Shown here piece by piece: positions 8,078-17,513 of a stretch of 64,000 bases of DNA. Within the stretch, counting starts at the first letter, position 1. The number at the start of each line of letters is the position of its first letter. Both the position numbers and the translations under genes were made by a program. The DNA is from Klebsiella oxytoca (GTDB lineage Bacteria > Pseudomonadota > Gammaproteobacteria > Enterobacterales > Enterobacteriaceae): assembly GCF_009707385.1 (NCBI RefSeq), contig NZ_CP046115.1, positions 3,968,001 to 4,032,000 of the forward strand. Reading direction: 5' to 3'. Under the pieces are notes generated by a model. That model saw only the letters and a program-made list of their open reading frames with translations, had not been told where the DNA came from and made no database searches.

Positions 8078-9655
8078 TTATTCCCACTCAATGGTCGCCG
8101 GCGGCTTACCGCTGATGTCATACACCACGCGGGAAATACCATCGACTTCGTTGATGATGCGGTTAGATACGCGGCCGAGGAAATCGTACGGCAGGTGTGC
8201 CCAGTGTGCGGTCATAAAATCGATAGTTTCGACAGCGCGCAGGGAAACAACCCAGTCATACTTACGACCATCGCCCATCACGCCGACGGAGCGAACCGGC
8301 AGGAACACGGTGAACGCCTGGCTCACTTTGTTGTAGAGGTCAGCTTTATGCAGCTCTTCGATGAAGATAGCGTCTGCGCGACGCAGCAGGTCGCAGTACT
8401 CTTTCTTCACTTCGCCCAGCACGCGCACGCCGAGACCCGGTCCCGGGAACGGATGACGGTACAGCATATCGTACGGTAGCCCCAGCTCGAGACCAATCTT
8501 ACGCACTTCATCTTTGAACAGCTCACGCAGCGGTTCAACGAGCCCCATCTTCATCTCTTTCGGCAGGCCGCCTACGTTGTGGTGAGATTTAATAACGTGG
8601 GCTTTACCGGTTGCGGATGCGGCAGACTCAATGACGTCAGGATAGATAGTCCCTTGCGCCAGCCATTTAACGTCTTCCAGCTTCAGCGCTTCTTCATCGA
8701 AAACTTCAACGAACACGCGACCAATGATTTTGCGCTTCGCTTCAGGATCGTTTTCACCTGCCAGCGCAGCCAGGAAGCGAGCTTCACCCTCAACGTGAAC
8801 AATATTCAGACCAAAACGATCGCCAAACATGTCCATAACCTGCTGGGCTTCATTCAGGCGCAGCAGACCGTTGTCCACAAATACGCAGGTCAGGTTTTTG
8901 CCAATAGCACGGTGCAGCAGCATTGCGGTGACGGAGGAATCCACGCCGCCGGACAGGCCGAGAATGACTTTATCGTCGCCCACCTGCTGGCGAATACGCT
9001 CGATGGCGTCGTCGATAATTTTAGCTGGCGTCCACAGCGCTTCGCACTGGCAGATCTCAAGCACGAAGCGCTCCAGCATACGCAGACCCTGACGGGTATG
9101 GGTGACTTCCGGGTGGAACTGCACGCCGTAGAAACGCTTCTCTTCGTTGGCCATAATAGCGAACGGGCAGCTTTCGGTGCTGGCAACGGTGACGAAGTCA
9201 GACGGGATAGCGGTAACTTTATCACCGTGGCTCATCCAGACGTCCAGCATCGGCTTACCGTCGGCGCTCAGCGCATCTTCAATACCGCGGATTAGCGCGC
9301 TGTCGGTCTGAACTTCAACCTGCGCATAGCCAAACTCACGCTCATTAGAAGCTTCGACATGGCCGCCCAGCTGCATCGCCATGGTCTGCATACCGTAGCA
9401 GACGCCAAATACCGGCACGCCAGCCTCAAAGACATACTGCGGCGCGCGCGGGCTGTTATCTTCGGTGGTGCTTTCCGGGCCGCCGGAAAGAATAATCCCG
9501 TTAGGGTTGAACTCACGAATTTGAGCTTCAGTCACGTCCCATGCCCACAGTTCGCAGTAGACACCTAATTCACGAACGCGACGCGCAACCAGCTGAGTAT
9601 ACTGAGAACCGAAGTCCAGGATAAGAATACGATGTTTATGAATGTTATCCGTCAT
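8078..9655 (-). CDS. guaA: GMP synthase (glutamine-hydrolysing)
   Basis: GuaA converts XMP to GMP using glutamine and ATP, the last step of guanine nucleotide synthesis, in the cytosol. The 525 residues match the E. coli length. The N-terminal class I amidotransferase domain has the nucleophile Cys86 in FGVCYGMQ and the catalytic His/Glu in VQFHPEVTH. The synthetase domain begins with the ATP pyrophosphatase loop GLSGGVDSS. The C-terminal dimerisation domain ends KPPATIEWE. It lies downstream of guaB on the same strand with 68 bases between, the standard guaBA operon, so it shares the guaB promoter and PurR control. Confidence 0.99.
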   Translation of the reverse strand: MTDNIHKHRILILDFGSQYTQLVARRVRELGVYCELWAWDVTEAQIREFNPNGIILSGGPESTTEDNSPRAPQYVFEAGVPVFGVCYGMQTMAMQLGGHVEASNEREFGYAQVEVQTDSALIRGIEDALSADGKPMLDVWMSHGDKVTAIPSDFVTVASTESCPFAIMANEEKRFYGVQFHPEVTHTRQGLRMLERFVLEICQCEALWTPAKIIDDAIERIRQQVGDDKVILGLSGGVDSSVTAMLLHRAIGKNLTCVFVDNGLLRLNEAQQVMDMFGDRFGLNIVHVEGEARFLAALAGENDPEAKRKIIGRVFVEVFDEEALKLEDVKWLAQGTIYPDVIESAASATGKAHVIKSHHNVGGLPKEMKMGLVEPLRELFKDEVRKIGLELGLPYDMLYRHPFPGPGLGVRVLGEVKKEYCDLLRRADAIFIEELHKADLYNKVSQAFTVFLPVRSVGVMGDGRKYDWVVSLRAVETIDFMTAHWAHLPYDFLGRVSNRIINEVDGISRVVYDISGKPPATIEWE

Positions 9656-9693
9656 TGACGATAATTCCGAGGCAAGTATTACAGGTTAAATAA

Positions 9694-9718
9694 ATCGCCC
9701 GGCGCATGGCCGGGCGAT
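9694..9718 (-). other. Hairpin in the guaB-guaA intercistronic gap
   Basis: A GC-rich stem (ATCGCCCGGC pairing with GCCGGGCGAT, spanning 9694-9718) occupies much of the 68-base gap. On the leftward transcript it is followed by ATTTATTTAA, so it could be a leaky terminator or an RNA processing site that sets the guaB:guaA ratio. That role is inferred. Confidence 0.5.
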
Positions 9719-9723
9719 GAAAA

Positions 9724-11190
9724 TCAGGAGCCCATGCGGTAGTTCGGGGATTCCTTGGTGATGGTCACGTCGTGTACGTGGCTCTCCTGGATACCCGCGC
9801 CGCTGATACGCACGAATTCCGCTTTAGTCCGCAGGGTGTCAATGGTACCACAACCGGTCAGCCCCATACAGGAGCGCAGGCCGCCCATCTGCTGGTGAAT
9901 GATCTCTTTCAGACGGCCTTTATAAGCAACGCGCCCTTCGATCCCTTCTGGCACCAGTTTGTCGGCGGCGTTATCGGTCTGGAAGTAACGGTCAGAAGAA
10001 CCTTTGGACATCGCGCCAAGGGAACCCATACCGCGGTATGACTTATAAGAACGCCCCTGGTACAGTTCGATTTCGCCCGGGGATTCTTCGGTACCGGCCA
10101 GCATTGACCCCACCATGACCGCGGCAGCGCCTGCCGCAATCGCTTTAGCGATATCGCCGGAGAAACGAATCCCGCCATCGGCGATCACCGGAATACCGGT
10201 GCCTTCCAGCGCTTCAACCGCGTCGGAAACGGCGGTGATCTGCGGAACGCCTACACCGGTCACGATACGAGTCGTACAGATGGAACCTGGACCGATACCC
10301 ACTTTCACCGCGCTGCAGCCGGCTTCAGCCAGCGCACGAGCACCCGCGCCGGTCGCCACGTTACCGCCGATGATTTGCAGATCAGGATATTTAGCACGAG
10401 TATCGCGAATACGCTGCAATACGCCTTCAGAGTGGCCGTGAGAGGAGTCGATCAGCAGAACATCCACGCCCGCGGCAACCAGTGCGTCAACGCGCTCTTC
10501 GTTACCCGCGCCCGCACCAACTGCAGCACCAACGCGCAGGCGACCCTGCTCATCTTTACAGGCGTTTGGTTTACGTTCTGCCTTCTGGAAATCTTTAACG
10601 GTAATCATGCCGCGAAGATGGAAGCTGTCATCCACAACCAGCGCTTTTTCTACGCGTTTTTCATGCATTTTTGCGAACACGACTTCACGGCTTTCGCCTT
10701 CACGCACGGTAACCAGACGCTCTTTCGGCGTCATATAAACGCTAACCGGCTGATTCAGATCGGTAACGAAACGCACGTCGCGGCCGGTAATAATACCCAC
10801 CAGTTCGTTGTCTTCGGTAACCACCGGATAGCCGGCAAAACCGTTGCGTTCGGTCAGCTCTTTGACTTCGCGCAGGGTAGTAGTCGGCAGAACGGTCTGC
10901 GGGTCGGTAACCACGCCGGATTCATGCTTCTTCACACGCCTGACTTCTTCAGCCTGGCGCTCAATTGACATGTTTTTATGAATAAAGCCGATGCCGCCTT
11001 CCTGTGCCAGAGCAATTGCCAGACGCGCTTCAGTTACGGTATCCATCGCAGCGGAAAGCATTGGAATATTCAAACGAATTGTTTTCGTCAGCTGAGTACT
11101 GAGATCGGCGGTGTTTGGCAGAACGGTTGAATGAGCGGGAACGAGGAGGACGTCGTCAAACGTCAGAGCTTCTTTAGCGATACGTAGCAT
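9724..11190 (-). CDS. guaB: Inosine-5'-monophosphate dehydrogenase
   Basis: GuaB oxidises IMP to XMP with NAD+, the committed step to guanine nucleotides. The ATG at 11190 gives 488 residues starting [16 protein letters not shown], exactly the E. coli length; the frame stays open upstream, but that extension runs into the promoter. Features seen: a TIM-barrel core, a pair of CBS domains (about 95-205), the phosphate loop GGIRFSGD, and the catalytic cysteine loop GPGSICTTR (about residue 305). It is the first gene of guaBA, divergent from xseA. Confidence 0.98.
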   Translation of the reverse strand: MLRIAKEALTFDDVLLVPAHSTVLPNTADLSTQLTKTIRLNIPMLSAAMDTVTEARLAIALAQEGGIGFIHKNMSIERQAEEVRRVKKHESGVVTDPQTVLPTTTLREVKELTERNGFAGYPVVTEDNELVGIITGRDVRFVTDLNQPVSVYMTPKERLVTVREGESREVVFAKMHEKRVEKALVVDDSFHLRGMITVKDFQKAERKPNACKDEQGRLRVGAAVGAGAGNEERVDALVAAGVDVLLIDSSHGHSEGVLQRIRDTRAKYPDLQIIGGNVATGAGARALAEAGCSAVKVGIGPGSICTTRIVTGVGVPQITAVSDAVEALEGTGIPVIADGGIRFSGDIAKAIAAGAAAVMVGSMLAGTEESPGEIELYQGRSYKSYRGMGSLGAMSKGSSDRYFQTDNAADKLVPEGIEGRVAYKGRLKEIIHQQMGGLRSCMGLTGCGTIDTLRTKAEFVRISGAGIQESHVHDVTITKESPNYRMGS

Positions 11191-11230
11191 GGGCAATATC
11201 TCGACCAGGGTGGATAAATATTGCCGTGGC

Positions 11231-11256
11231 ATTATACAGAGCGTAACCGATTGCAT
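11231..11256 (-). promoter_or_regulatory. guaBA promoter with PurR-like operator
   Basis: On the minus strand a perfect -10 box TATAAT (11236-11231) is followed by a GC-rich stretch (GCCACGGC), the discriminator type linked to stringent and growth-rate control. Just upstream, ATGCAATCGGTTACGCTC (11256-11239) resembles the PurR operator consensus ACGCAAACGTTTNC and matches the location of the known E. coli guaBA PurR site. The same gap carries the divergent xseA start. Confidence 0.75.
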
Positions 11257-11348
11257 CTACCCTTTTTTGCAAATAATACTTGCGCTCCCCTCCCAGCAGG
11301 TTACTATCGACTGAATAACCTGCTGATTTAGAATTTGATCTTGCTCAC

Positions 11349-12719
11349 ATGTTGCCATCTCAATCCCCCTCAATTTACACCGTTAGCCGCCTGAATCAGT
11401 CAGTTCGACTGCTGCTGGAACGTGAAATGGGCCAGGTATGGATTAGCGGCGAGATTTCCAATTTCAGCCAGCCCTCTTCCGGCCACTGGTACTTCACCTT
11501 AAAGGACGATAACGCCCAGGTGCGCTGCGCAATGTTTCGCAATAGCAACCGCCGCGTAACCTTCCGCCCGCAGCACGGGCAGCAGGTGCTGGTACGCGCT
11601 AACATTACGCTTTACGAGCCGCGCGGTGATTATCAGATTATTGTCGAAAGTATGCAGCCGGCAGGCGAAGGACTACTTCAGCAGAAATATGAACAGCTCA
11701 AGGCTGCACTGGCCGCGGAAGGGTTATTCGATCAGCAGCATAAGCAAGCGCTCCCCTCCCCCGCGCACTGCGTAGGCGTTATTACGTCAAAAACCGGCGC
11801 TGCGCTGCACGATATCTTACACGTGCTCAAACGTCGCGATCCTTCCCTGCCGGTGATTATCTACCCAACCGCCGTTCAGGGCGAAGACGCACCGGGGCAG
11901 ATTGTTCGGGCGATAGAACTGGCCAACGCGCGCGGTGAATGCGATGTGCTTATTGTCGGGCGCGGCGGCGGCTCCCTGGAAGATTTATGGAGCTTTAACG
12001 ACGAGCGGGTGGCGCGGGCGATTTTTGCCAGCCCTGTTCCCATCGTCAGCGCCGTCGGTCATGAAACCGACGTCACCATCGCTGATTTTGTTGCCGACCT
12101 GCGCGCACCAACGCCTTCCGCGGCGGCAGAAATTGTCAGCCGTAATCAGCAGGAGCTGCTGCGCCAGCTCCAGTCCGGGCAGCAGCGTCTGGAGATGGCG
12201 ATGGACTACTTCCTTGCCAACCGCCATCGTCGCTTTACGCAGATTTTCCATCGTCTGCAGCAGCAGCATCCCCAGCTGCGGCTGGCCCGTCAGCAAACGG
12301 AGCTGGAAAGATTACGCCAGCGCATGCGTTTTGCCCTTGAAACACAAATGAAGCGTGCCGACCAGCGCCAGCAGCGCGCAACGCAGCGTCTGAATCAGCA
12401 AAATCCGCAGCCGCGAATTCACCGCGCTCAGAGCCGTATTCAGCAGCTGGAATACCGACTGGCGGAAAATATCCGCTCACGACTTGGCGAACAGCGCGAG
12501 CGCTTCGGTAATATGGTTACGCATCTGGAGGCCGTCAGCCCGTTGGCAACGCTCGCCCGCGGCTATAGCGTGACCTCGGCCAGCGACGGTAAAGTGCTGA
12601 AACAAACCAAACAGGTACGCGAAGGGGAGCTCCTCACTACCCGCCTTAACGATGGCTGGGTAGAGAGCGAGGTAAAAACAATTACGCCGGTGAAGAAAAC
12701 CCGGGCGAAGAAAAAATAA
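11349..12719 (+). CDS. xseA: Exodeoxyribonuclease VII large subunit
   Basis: XseA is the catalytic large subunit of exonuclease VII, which degrades single-stranded DNA from both ends together with multiple XseB subunits. The 456 residues equal the E. coli length. The N-terminal OB-fold (about 1-105; [23 protein letters not shown]) binds DNA. The central nuclease region holds the conserved segments [30 protein letters not shown] and [23 protein letters not shown] (quoted in overlapping parts from about residue 138 to 260). A coiled-coil arm rich in Gln and Arg follows, and the C-terminus is basic. It diverges from guaB and converges on yfgJ. Confidence 0.98.
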   Translation: MLPSQSPSIYTVSRLNQSVRLLLEREMGQVWISGEISNFSQPSSGHWYFTLKDDNAQVRCAMFRNSNRRVTFRPQHGQQVLVRANITLYEPRGDYQIIVESMQPAGEGLLQQKYEQLKAALAAEGLFDQQHKQALPSPAHCVGVITSKTGAALHDILHVLKRRDPSLPVIIYPTAVQGEDAPGQIVRAIELANARGECDVLIVGRGGGSLEDLWSFNDERVARAIFASPVPIVSAVGHETDVTIADFVADLRAPTPSAAAEIVSRNQQELLRQLQSGQQRLEMAMDYFLANRHRRFTQIFHRLQQQHPQLRLARQQTELERLRQRMRFALETQMKRADQRQQRATQRLNQQNPQPRIHRAQSRIQQLEYRLAENIRSRLGEQRERFGNMVTHLEAVSPLATLARGYSVTSASDGKVLKQTKQVREGELLTTRLNDGWVESEVKTITPVKKTRAKKK

Positions 12720-12725
12720 CGACGG

Positions 12726-12944
12726 TTATTCTACCGTCGCCCATTCCACGCGTTTTTTCGAAATCAGCCCGTGCCCATTCTGGCAAAAATAATCCACCGC
12801 GCCGCAGGCTTTTAAAACTTCCAGCGGCTTGTGGCAATCCGGACAGCGGGCTTCAACCACATAATCTTTCGCACAACGATCGCAGTGGGCGTGATTGGCC
12901 TGCACGGCAAGCGGCGAATGGCATACGGGACACTCAAATTCCAT
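12726..12944 (-). CDS. yfgJ: Zinc-ribbon protein YfgJ
   Basis: This 72-residue protein has two zinc-ribbon-type cysteine sets: Cys5/Cys8 with Cys21/Cys24, and Cys34/Cys37 with Cys47/Cys54. It is probably a small metal-binding cytosolic protein; its role is unknown in the family. It matches E. coli YfgJ in size and position after xseA. It converges on xseA, and the stops are only a few bases apart. The hairpin GACGG...CCGTC at about 12721-12738 may terminate xseA while overlapping the yfgJ 3' end. Confidence 0.85.
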   Translation of the reverse strand: MEFECPVCHSPLAVQANHAHCDRCAKDYVVEARCPDCHKPLEVLKACGAVDYFCQNGHGLISKKRVEWATVE

Positions 12945-13085
12945 GGTGACTCCTGATGAAGGATATATTTCTTTATTTTATCACGTTTGCCTGATGAGTG
13001 AGGAGCATACAGTTACTGTTACATCATGATAATCGTTAATGACAAACAGACTATTTTATCCATCACCGGACCATCGCGTTTTACT

Positions 13086-13478
13086 TTATTCACCCTGCAT
13101 GTTAAATCGCGACTGAGCGAAAGCATTATATATTTTCTTGTCGGTAAAAGGCGCAAAGGTAGCCTGCTTAGCGACTTCGACCAGCGCGTCGCAATATTGT
13201 TTGTTACCTTCACTCGTCGTAATGCTCTGCAGTTTTCCATCGTAGTCAAAACGCAAATGTATCCTGCATTTTTTGCCCTTCCAGCCGTAACGATTGGATA
13301 ACCGGGACTCAATTGATTCTTTAATCGCTCTGGCCTGCTTGCCATACGCATCGTCATCATTGAAGCGCCCAGAGTCACAGCTGCCTAAAGCTGTCGTTTT
13401 ATGACAATCAGAAGGACGAAGCGGCGCGCAGCTACTGGTAAAGATGACGACGATAGCCATCATTAGTATTTTTTTCAT
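13086..13478 (-). CDS. Putative lipoprotein with a TolA domain III-like fold
   Basis: This 130-residue protein has a short hydrophobic leader and a candidate lipobox (FTSSC, Cys17), so it is probably an anchored lipoprotein; the -3 residue is atypical. From about residue 45 to the end it closely resembles the C-terminal domain III of TolA: AYGKQARAIKESIESRL, a KKCRIHLRFDYDGKL strand hairpin, CDALVEVAKQATFAP and IYNAFAQSRFNMQ. The paired cysteines (in KKCRI and YCDAL) match the TolA disulfide. It lacks the TolA transmembrane anchor and long helical arm that contact TolQR, so it cannot act as full TolA. It lies 60 bases downstream of a TonB-domain gene on the same strand. Function unknown. Confidence 0.75.
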   Translation of the reverse strand: MKKILMMAIVVIFTSSCAPLRPSDCHKTTALGSCDSGRFNDDDAYGKQARAIKESIESRLSNRYGWKGKKCRIHLRFDYDGKLQSITTSEGNKQYCDALVEVAKQATFAPFTDKKIYNAFAQSRFNMQGE

Positions 13479-13538
13479 ATCCTGTTCCTTAATTCGTCTT
13501 TTAAGCGATTCCCTGGCATCATCTCTGGCGCGTTCTTC

Positions 13539-13916
13539 TTATCTAAATGGTACACCACGGCTTTGAATGCTACCGGGCTGGTTTGGCGCTGGTACTTCAA
13601 CGGAAGAGGCTACCGGTACGAAATTAATGGTGATAATGTTTTTCCTGGAGGGCTTCCCTTTAGCATATCGCCACTTTTTCATGGCAGCTCTGACCTCGTT
13701 ATCAAACATTCTGGAAGGGTTCGAGCTTAATAACTGAATGTTAGTAACGAAGCCATTATCGTCAACATCAAATTGCGCTTTAACCTGGCCCGGTATCCCT
13801 TTTTCCGCAGCTTTAGCAGGATAAACAGGCTTAATACGAGGTTCCACAGGTTGTGATTCAGCGGCATACACGACGGGAATAATAAACAGTATCAGGCTAG
13901 CTAAAAATCTTTTCAT
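13539..13916 (-). CDS. Stand-alone periplasmic TonB C-terminal domain protein
   Basis: This 125-residue protein has a signal peptide (about 1-18, ending VYA) and then a TonB C-terminal domain at about residues 27-100: PVYPAKAAEKGIPGQVKAQF, VDDNGFVTNIQLLSS, MFDNEVRAAMKKWRYAKGKP. These match the YP, GxV, FDV-G-V and MF-EV--AM--WRY pattern of TonB. The cytoplasmic/transmembrane anchor and the proline-rich linker of TonB are absent, so it cannot be energised by ExbBD in the usual way. A 25-residue tail rich in Pro, Ser and Gly follows. It is probably co-transcribed with the TolA-like lipoprotein gene just downstream. The role is unknown; a decoy or a structural partner of outer-membrane receptors is possible. 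Confidence 0.75.
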   Translation of the reverse strand: MKRFLASLILFIIPVVYAAESQPVEPRIKPVYPAKAAEKGIPGQVKAQFDVDDNGFVTNIQLLSSNPSRMFDNEVRAAMKKWRYAKGKPSRKNIITINFVPVASSVEVPAPNQPGSIQSRGVPFR

Positions 13917-14027
13917 TTTGACCTCATGTCATCGAAGTATTAATCCTCACTCACTTTTCGCATATTTATACAGCGGCCTCAAGCAGGTTTATTGTTAATC
14001 AGCAATTTGCCAATCCTGAGAAATAAA

Positions 14028-14051
14028 AAGCCCGCGGTCAGAGGCGGGCTT
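14028..14051 (-). terminator. Intrinsic terminator downstream of der
   Basis: The stem AAGCCCGC/GCGGGCTT spans 14028-14051 and is followed on the minus strand by TTTTTATTT. It lies about 25 bases past the der stop codon and also insulates the TonB-domain gene. Confidence 0.85.
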
Positions 14052-14075
14052 CAGAATTTTACCAGGGCGAATAGC

Positions 14076-15554
14076 TTATTTGCTTTTCTTGATATGTTTG
14101 ATCAGGCGCTTACGCTTACGCATCTGGTTCGGCGTCAGGGTGTTGCGTTTGTTGGCAAACGGGTTTTCCCCTTCCTTGAACTGAATACGAATCGGCGTGC
14201 CCATCACTTCCAGAGATTTACGGAAGTAGTTCATCAGGTAACGTTTGTAAGAATCCGGTAGGTCTTTGACCTGGTTACCGTGAATAACCACGATCGGTGG
14301 GTTATAACCCCCGGCATGGGCATATTTCAGCTTCACGCGACGGCCGCGCACCAGCGGCGGCTGATGGTCTTCGGCAGCCATGGTCATGATGCGGGTCAGC
14401 ATAGCGGTCCCCACGCGACGGGTTGCGCTGTCGTACGCTTCGCGCACGGATTCAAACAGGTTGCCTACGCCGCTGCCGTGCAGTGCGGAGATAAAGTGCA
14501 CGCGGGCAAAGTCGATAAAGCCCAGACGATAGTCCAGAGTCTCTTTCACCTGCTCTTTCACTTCCTGGCTCAAACCGTCCCATTTGTTGACGACGATCAC
14601 CAGCGAGCGGCCACTGTTGAGGATAAAGCCCAGCAGGGAGAGATCCTGGTCGGAAATCCCTTCACGTGCATCAATCACCAGCAGCACGACGTTAGCGTCT
14701 TCAATCGCCTGCAGCGTTTTAATTACTGAAAATTTCTCTACGACATCGGTAATCTTGCCGCGTTTACGCACGCCCGCGGTATCAATAAGTACGTATTCAC
14801 GCTCATCGCGCTGCATCGGGATATAGATACTGTCGCGGGTGGTTCCCGGCATATCGTAAACCACAACGCGATCTTCACCCAGAATACGGTTGGTGAGGGT
14901 GGATTTACCTACGTTCGGACGGCCCACTATCGCCAGCTTAATCGGCAAATCCTGTGGGTTAAAATCATCTTCCGGCTCTTCAATTTCTTCGCCGTTCTGT
15001 TCGGCTTCAAACTGCGCCCAGTATGCCGCCTCTTCGTCGACCTCTTCCGGCGGGTTGACCTCGTCAACCCACGGCAGCAGCACGTGTTCCAGCAGGCTGG
15101 TAACGCCGCGGCCGTGTGAAGCGGCAATTGGATAAATATCACCTAACCCCAGCGACCAAAAATCGGCGATCGCCTGATCGGCGTCGATGCCGTCAGTTTT
15201 GTTTGCCACCAGGAAGGTCGGCTTTTCACGTGAACGCAGATGCTTTGCAATTGCAGAGTCCGCAGGCATCAGGCCCGCGCGCGCATCAACCATAAACAGC
15301 ACAACGTCCGCTTCTTCGATTGCCAGCAGCGACTGCTCCGCCATACGCGTTTCTACGCCATCCTCGGTACCGTCGATCCCGCCGGTATCGATACAGATAA
15401 ATTCGCGGCCTTCAACTTCAGCACGACCGTACTTACGGTCACGAGTCAGCCCCGGAAAATCCGCGACCAACGCATCACGAGTGCGCGTTAAGCGGTTGAA
15501 GAGCGTGGATTTTCCAACGTTAGGGCGCCCGACAAGCGCGACCACAGGTATCAT
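14076..15554 (-). CDS. der: Ribosome biogenesis GTPase Der (EngA)
   Basis: Der is an essential tandem GTPase that acts in assembly of the 50S ribosomal subunit. The 492 residues carry two G domains, each with GRPNVGKST as the P-loop (about residues 9-17 and 210-218). DFPGLTRD and DMPGTTRD are the switch regions, and NKTD and NKWD the guanine-specificity motifs. An acidic linker separates the domains. A C-terminal KH-like domain with a basic tail ([15 protein letters not shown]) follows. It is downstream of bamB with 115 bases between that contain two hairpins. Confidence 0.98.
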   Translation of the reverse strand: MIPVVALVGRPNVGKSTLFNRLTRTRDALVADFPGLTRDRKYGRAEVEGREFICIDTGGIDGTEDGVETRMAEQSLLAIEEADVVLFMVDARAGLMPADSAIAKHLRSREKPTFLVANKTDGIDADQAIADFWSLGLGDIYPIAASHGRGVTSLLEHVLLPWVDEVNPPEEVDEEAAYWAQFEAEQNGEEIEEPEDDFNPQDLPIKLAIVGRPNVGKSTLTNRILGEDRVVVYDMPGTTRDSIYIPMQRDEREYVLIDTAGVRKRGKITDVVEKFSVIKTLQAIEDANVVLLVIDAREGISDQDLSLLGFILNSGRSLVIVVNKWDGLSQEVKEQVKETLDYRLGFIDFARVHFISALHGSGVGNLFESVREAYDSATRRVGTAMLTRIMTMAAEDHQPPLVRGRRVKLKYAHAGGYNPPIVVIHGNQVKDLPDSYKRYLMNYFRKSLEVMGTPIRIQFKEGENPFANKRNTLTPNQMRKRKRLIKHIKKSK

Positions 15555-15616
15555 GTTAAATGCCTCATACTAAAATCGATACAACGCCACGTTTCACGGC
15601 GTTTTTTAAAAAGCCA

Positions 15617-15645
15617 AAACGGCCCCTGTCTGCCAGGGGCCGTTT
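15617..15645 (-). terminator. Terminator-like hairpin between bamB and der
   Basis: A 12-bp stem (AAACGGCCCCTG at 15617-15628 pairing with 15634-15645) is followed on the minus strand by a TTTTGGCTTTTT tract. A second, weaker hairpin lies at 15583-15603. Together they probably end or reduce the yfgM-bamB transcript before der. Confidence 0.75.
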
Positions 15646-15669
15646 CTCAAAAATAGACTACCGCAGTCG

Positions 15670-16848
15670 TTAACGCGTAATAGCGTACAGCGTGCCGTCT
15701 TTAGCCTGAATCAGCAGTTTGCCGTCCGCGACAACCGGATCGGTCAGGAAGCCAGAGCTGTCCACCTTCTGCTGAGCGACAAAGTGACCGTCTTCCGGGT
15801 TAACCCAGTGCAGATAGCCTTCGCTATCACCGACAACCAGGTTGCCATTATACAGCACCGGAGCCGTCAACAGACGATGCAGCAGATCGCTTTGCGTCCA
15901 AAGCGTCACGCCGCCATCGGTAGTTAACGCCAGCAGACGATCGCTCTGGTCGACCATATAAATACGGTTACCATCGACGATGAAATCGTTCACTGAACCC
16001 AGCTCACGTTTCCACATGATCTGGCCGCTGCGCAGATCCAGAGCGGTCAGATTACCGTTATAGGCCAGCGCATAAATTACTCCGTTAACTATAACCGGCG
16101 TGGTATCAACGTCGTTAAGACGATCGATTTCAGTCGGGCCGGTAGCGGTAGAGATACGCTGCTGCCAAATCATCTGCCCCTGCTGCATCAGCACCGCGCT
16201 GACACGGCCGTTGTCGCCGCCCACGATAGCTGCGCCGTAGGCAGTAGCCGGAGCGGATTCACCACGTAAGGAGAGCGCAGGCATATCGAGGTTAACGGTC
16301 CATTTCACCGCACCGTCGGCCTCATTCAGCGCCTGCAGCTGGCCGTTGGTGGTATGGATCAGCACCATTCCGTCGCTTACAACCGGACGAGAAATCGCCT
16401 CACCCGCCACGCTAGCTTCCCACGCGACGCTACCGTCGCTGGTGTTCAGCGCGTAGACTTTCGCTTTTTCGCTACCGATATACACGTGGCCGCCGGAAAC
16501 GGTCACACCGCCGGAAAGCAACGCAGGCGCACGTGAGAACCAGCCGTCTTTCTCTGCGAGATTAACCGACCATACCTCTTTACCGTCGCCTGAATTCAGG
16601 GCTTTAACGGTGCCTTTACGATCGGCGGCATACACAACGCCATCAGCAAAAGCCGGGTGCAGGTTAGAGTAGAATTCGCCAATACCGCCGCCAACAGAGG
16701 TGCTCCAGGACGTGGACGGCGTAAACTGGTTTTCCACCGTCGGCAGTGGCGACATTTTCACCACATCTTCTTCGCTGTTAAACAACGAACAACCGCTCAA
16801 TAAGGTAACGGAAAGCAGCCCTGGCAAAAGTAATTTACGCAATTGCAT
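15670..16848 (-). CDS. bamB: Outer-membrane protein assembly factor BamB
   Basis: BamB is the lipoprotein of the BAM complex that helps BamA insert beta-barrel proteins. The 392 residues start with a signal peptide and lipobox LLSGC (Cys20); Ser at +2 directs it to the outer membrane. The rest is the repeated WD-like/PQQ beta-propeller pattern, with recurring blades such as VYAADRKGTVKALNSGDGKEV and VYIGSEKAKVYALNTSDG. It follows yfgM by 10 bases, as in E. coli. Confidence 0.98.
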   Translation of the reverse strand: MQLRKLLLPGLLSVTLLSGCSLFNSEEDVVKMSPLPTVENQFTPSTSWSTSVGGGIGEFYSNLHPAFADGVVYAADRKGTVKALNSGDGKEVWSVNLAEKDGWFSRAPALLSGGVTVSGGHVYIGSEKAKVYALNTSDGSVAWEASVAGEAISRPVVSDGMVLIHTTNGQLQALNEADGAVKWTVNLDMPALSLRGESAPATAYGAAIVGGDNGRVSAVLMQQGQMIWQQRISTATGPTEIDRLNDVDTTPVIVNGVIYALAYNGNLTALDLRSGQIMWKRELGSVNDFIVDGNRIYMVDQSDRLLALTTDGGVTLWTQSDLLHRLLTAPVLYNGNLVVGDSEGYLHWVNPEDGHFVAQQKVDSSGFLTDPVVADGKLLIQAKDGTLYAITR

Positions 16849-16858
16849 CGAGTCCCTC

Positions 16859-17479
16859 TCAGATGGACAAATTATTTATTTTCATACGCATCATTTCGCT
16901 GAGCGCCGGTGAAGCATCGCTTTTCGCACCCGCTTCCCATGCAGCTTTAGCCCCTTGCTTATCGCCTTTGCTCAGCAGGATCTCGCCGCGCAGGTCGGCG
17001 ACAATCGCGGTCCAGCCTTCGCCTTTCACGGCATCCAGTGTTTTCAGCGCAGCATCAGGTTGCTTAAGCTGCAGCTGTACGCGGGCAAGACGCATATTGA
17101 TAACCGATTTCAGGTTATCATCAGATGCGGCAGCCAACCCCTGCTGAAGCTGCTTTTCAGCGTTCTGCAGGTCGTTTTTATCCACAAACTGCTGCGCCAG
17201 CTCAAGTGAAGCAAACGCACCATAGGTGTTTTTGCTATCAGCGGCAAACTTCTGTGCAGCGTTCAGCGCTTCCGGTTTATCCGATTTGAGCGCGGAAATC
17301 GCATTTTCATAAGCCAGAGACGAGCCCCTGGCGGTATCCAGCTGATGGGAAGTCCAGTAGCGCCAGCCAACCAGTGCGCCAACGCCCAAAATCACCCCGA
17401 CGGCCAGCGCTTTGCCATTTTCAGCAAAGAAACGCTTTAGCGCATCGACCTGATCGTTTTCGTTATTGTAAATTTCCAC
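16859..17479 (-). CDS. yfgM: Inner-membrane TPR protein YfgM (SecYEG/PpiD partner)
   Basis: YfgM is an ancillary SecYEG-associated protein that works with PpiD in periplasmic chaperone networks and has been linked to RcsB stability. I place the start at the GTG at 17479, giving VEIYNNENDQ and 206 residues, the E. coli length, with AAGGACTGC just upstream. The frame continues upstream over the end of hisS, but that extension has no homology. There is one N-terminal membrane span (about 22-40, ALAVGVILGVGALVGWRYW), then TPR-like helices in the periplasm. It sits between hisS and bamB. Confidence 0.94.
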   Translation of the reverse strand: MEIYNNENDQVDALKRFFAENGKALAVGVILGVGALVGWRYWTSHQLDTARGSSLAYENAISALKSDKPEALNAAQKFAADSKNTYGAFASLELAQQFVDKNDLQNAEKQLQQGLAAASDDNLKSVINMRLARVQLQLKQPDAALKTLDAVKGEGWTAIVADLRGEILLSKGDKQGAKAAWEAGAKSDASPALSEMMRMKINNLSI

Positions 17480-17513
17480 GCAGTCCTTCTCCTGACTAAT
17501 GATTCCCGGGAGA

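Noticed and set aside
8579..9295. Open frame of 238 codons on the plus strand over guaA
   Set aside because: It is antisense to an intact guaA, lacks a ribosome site, and shows shadow-frame composition.
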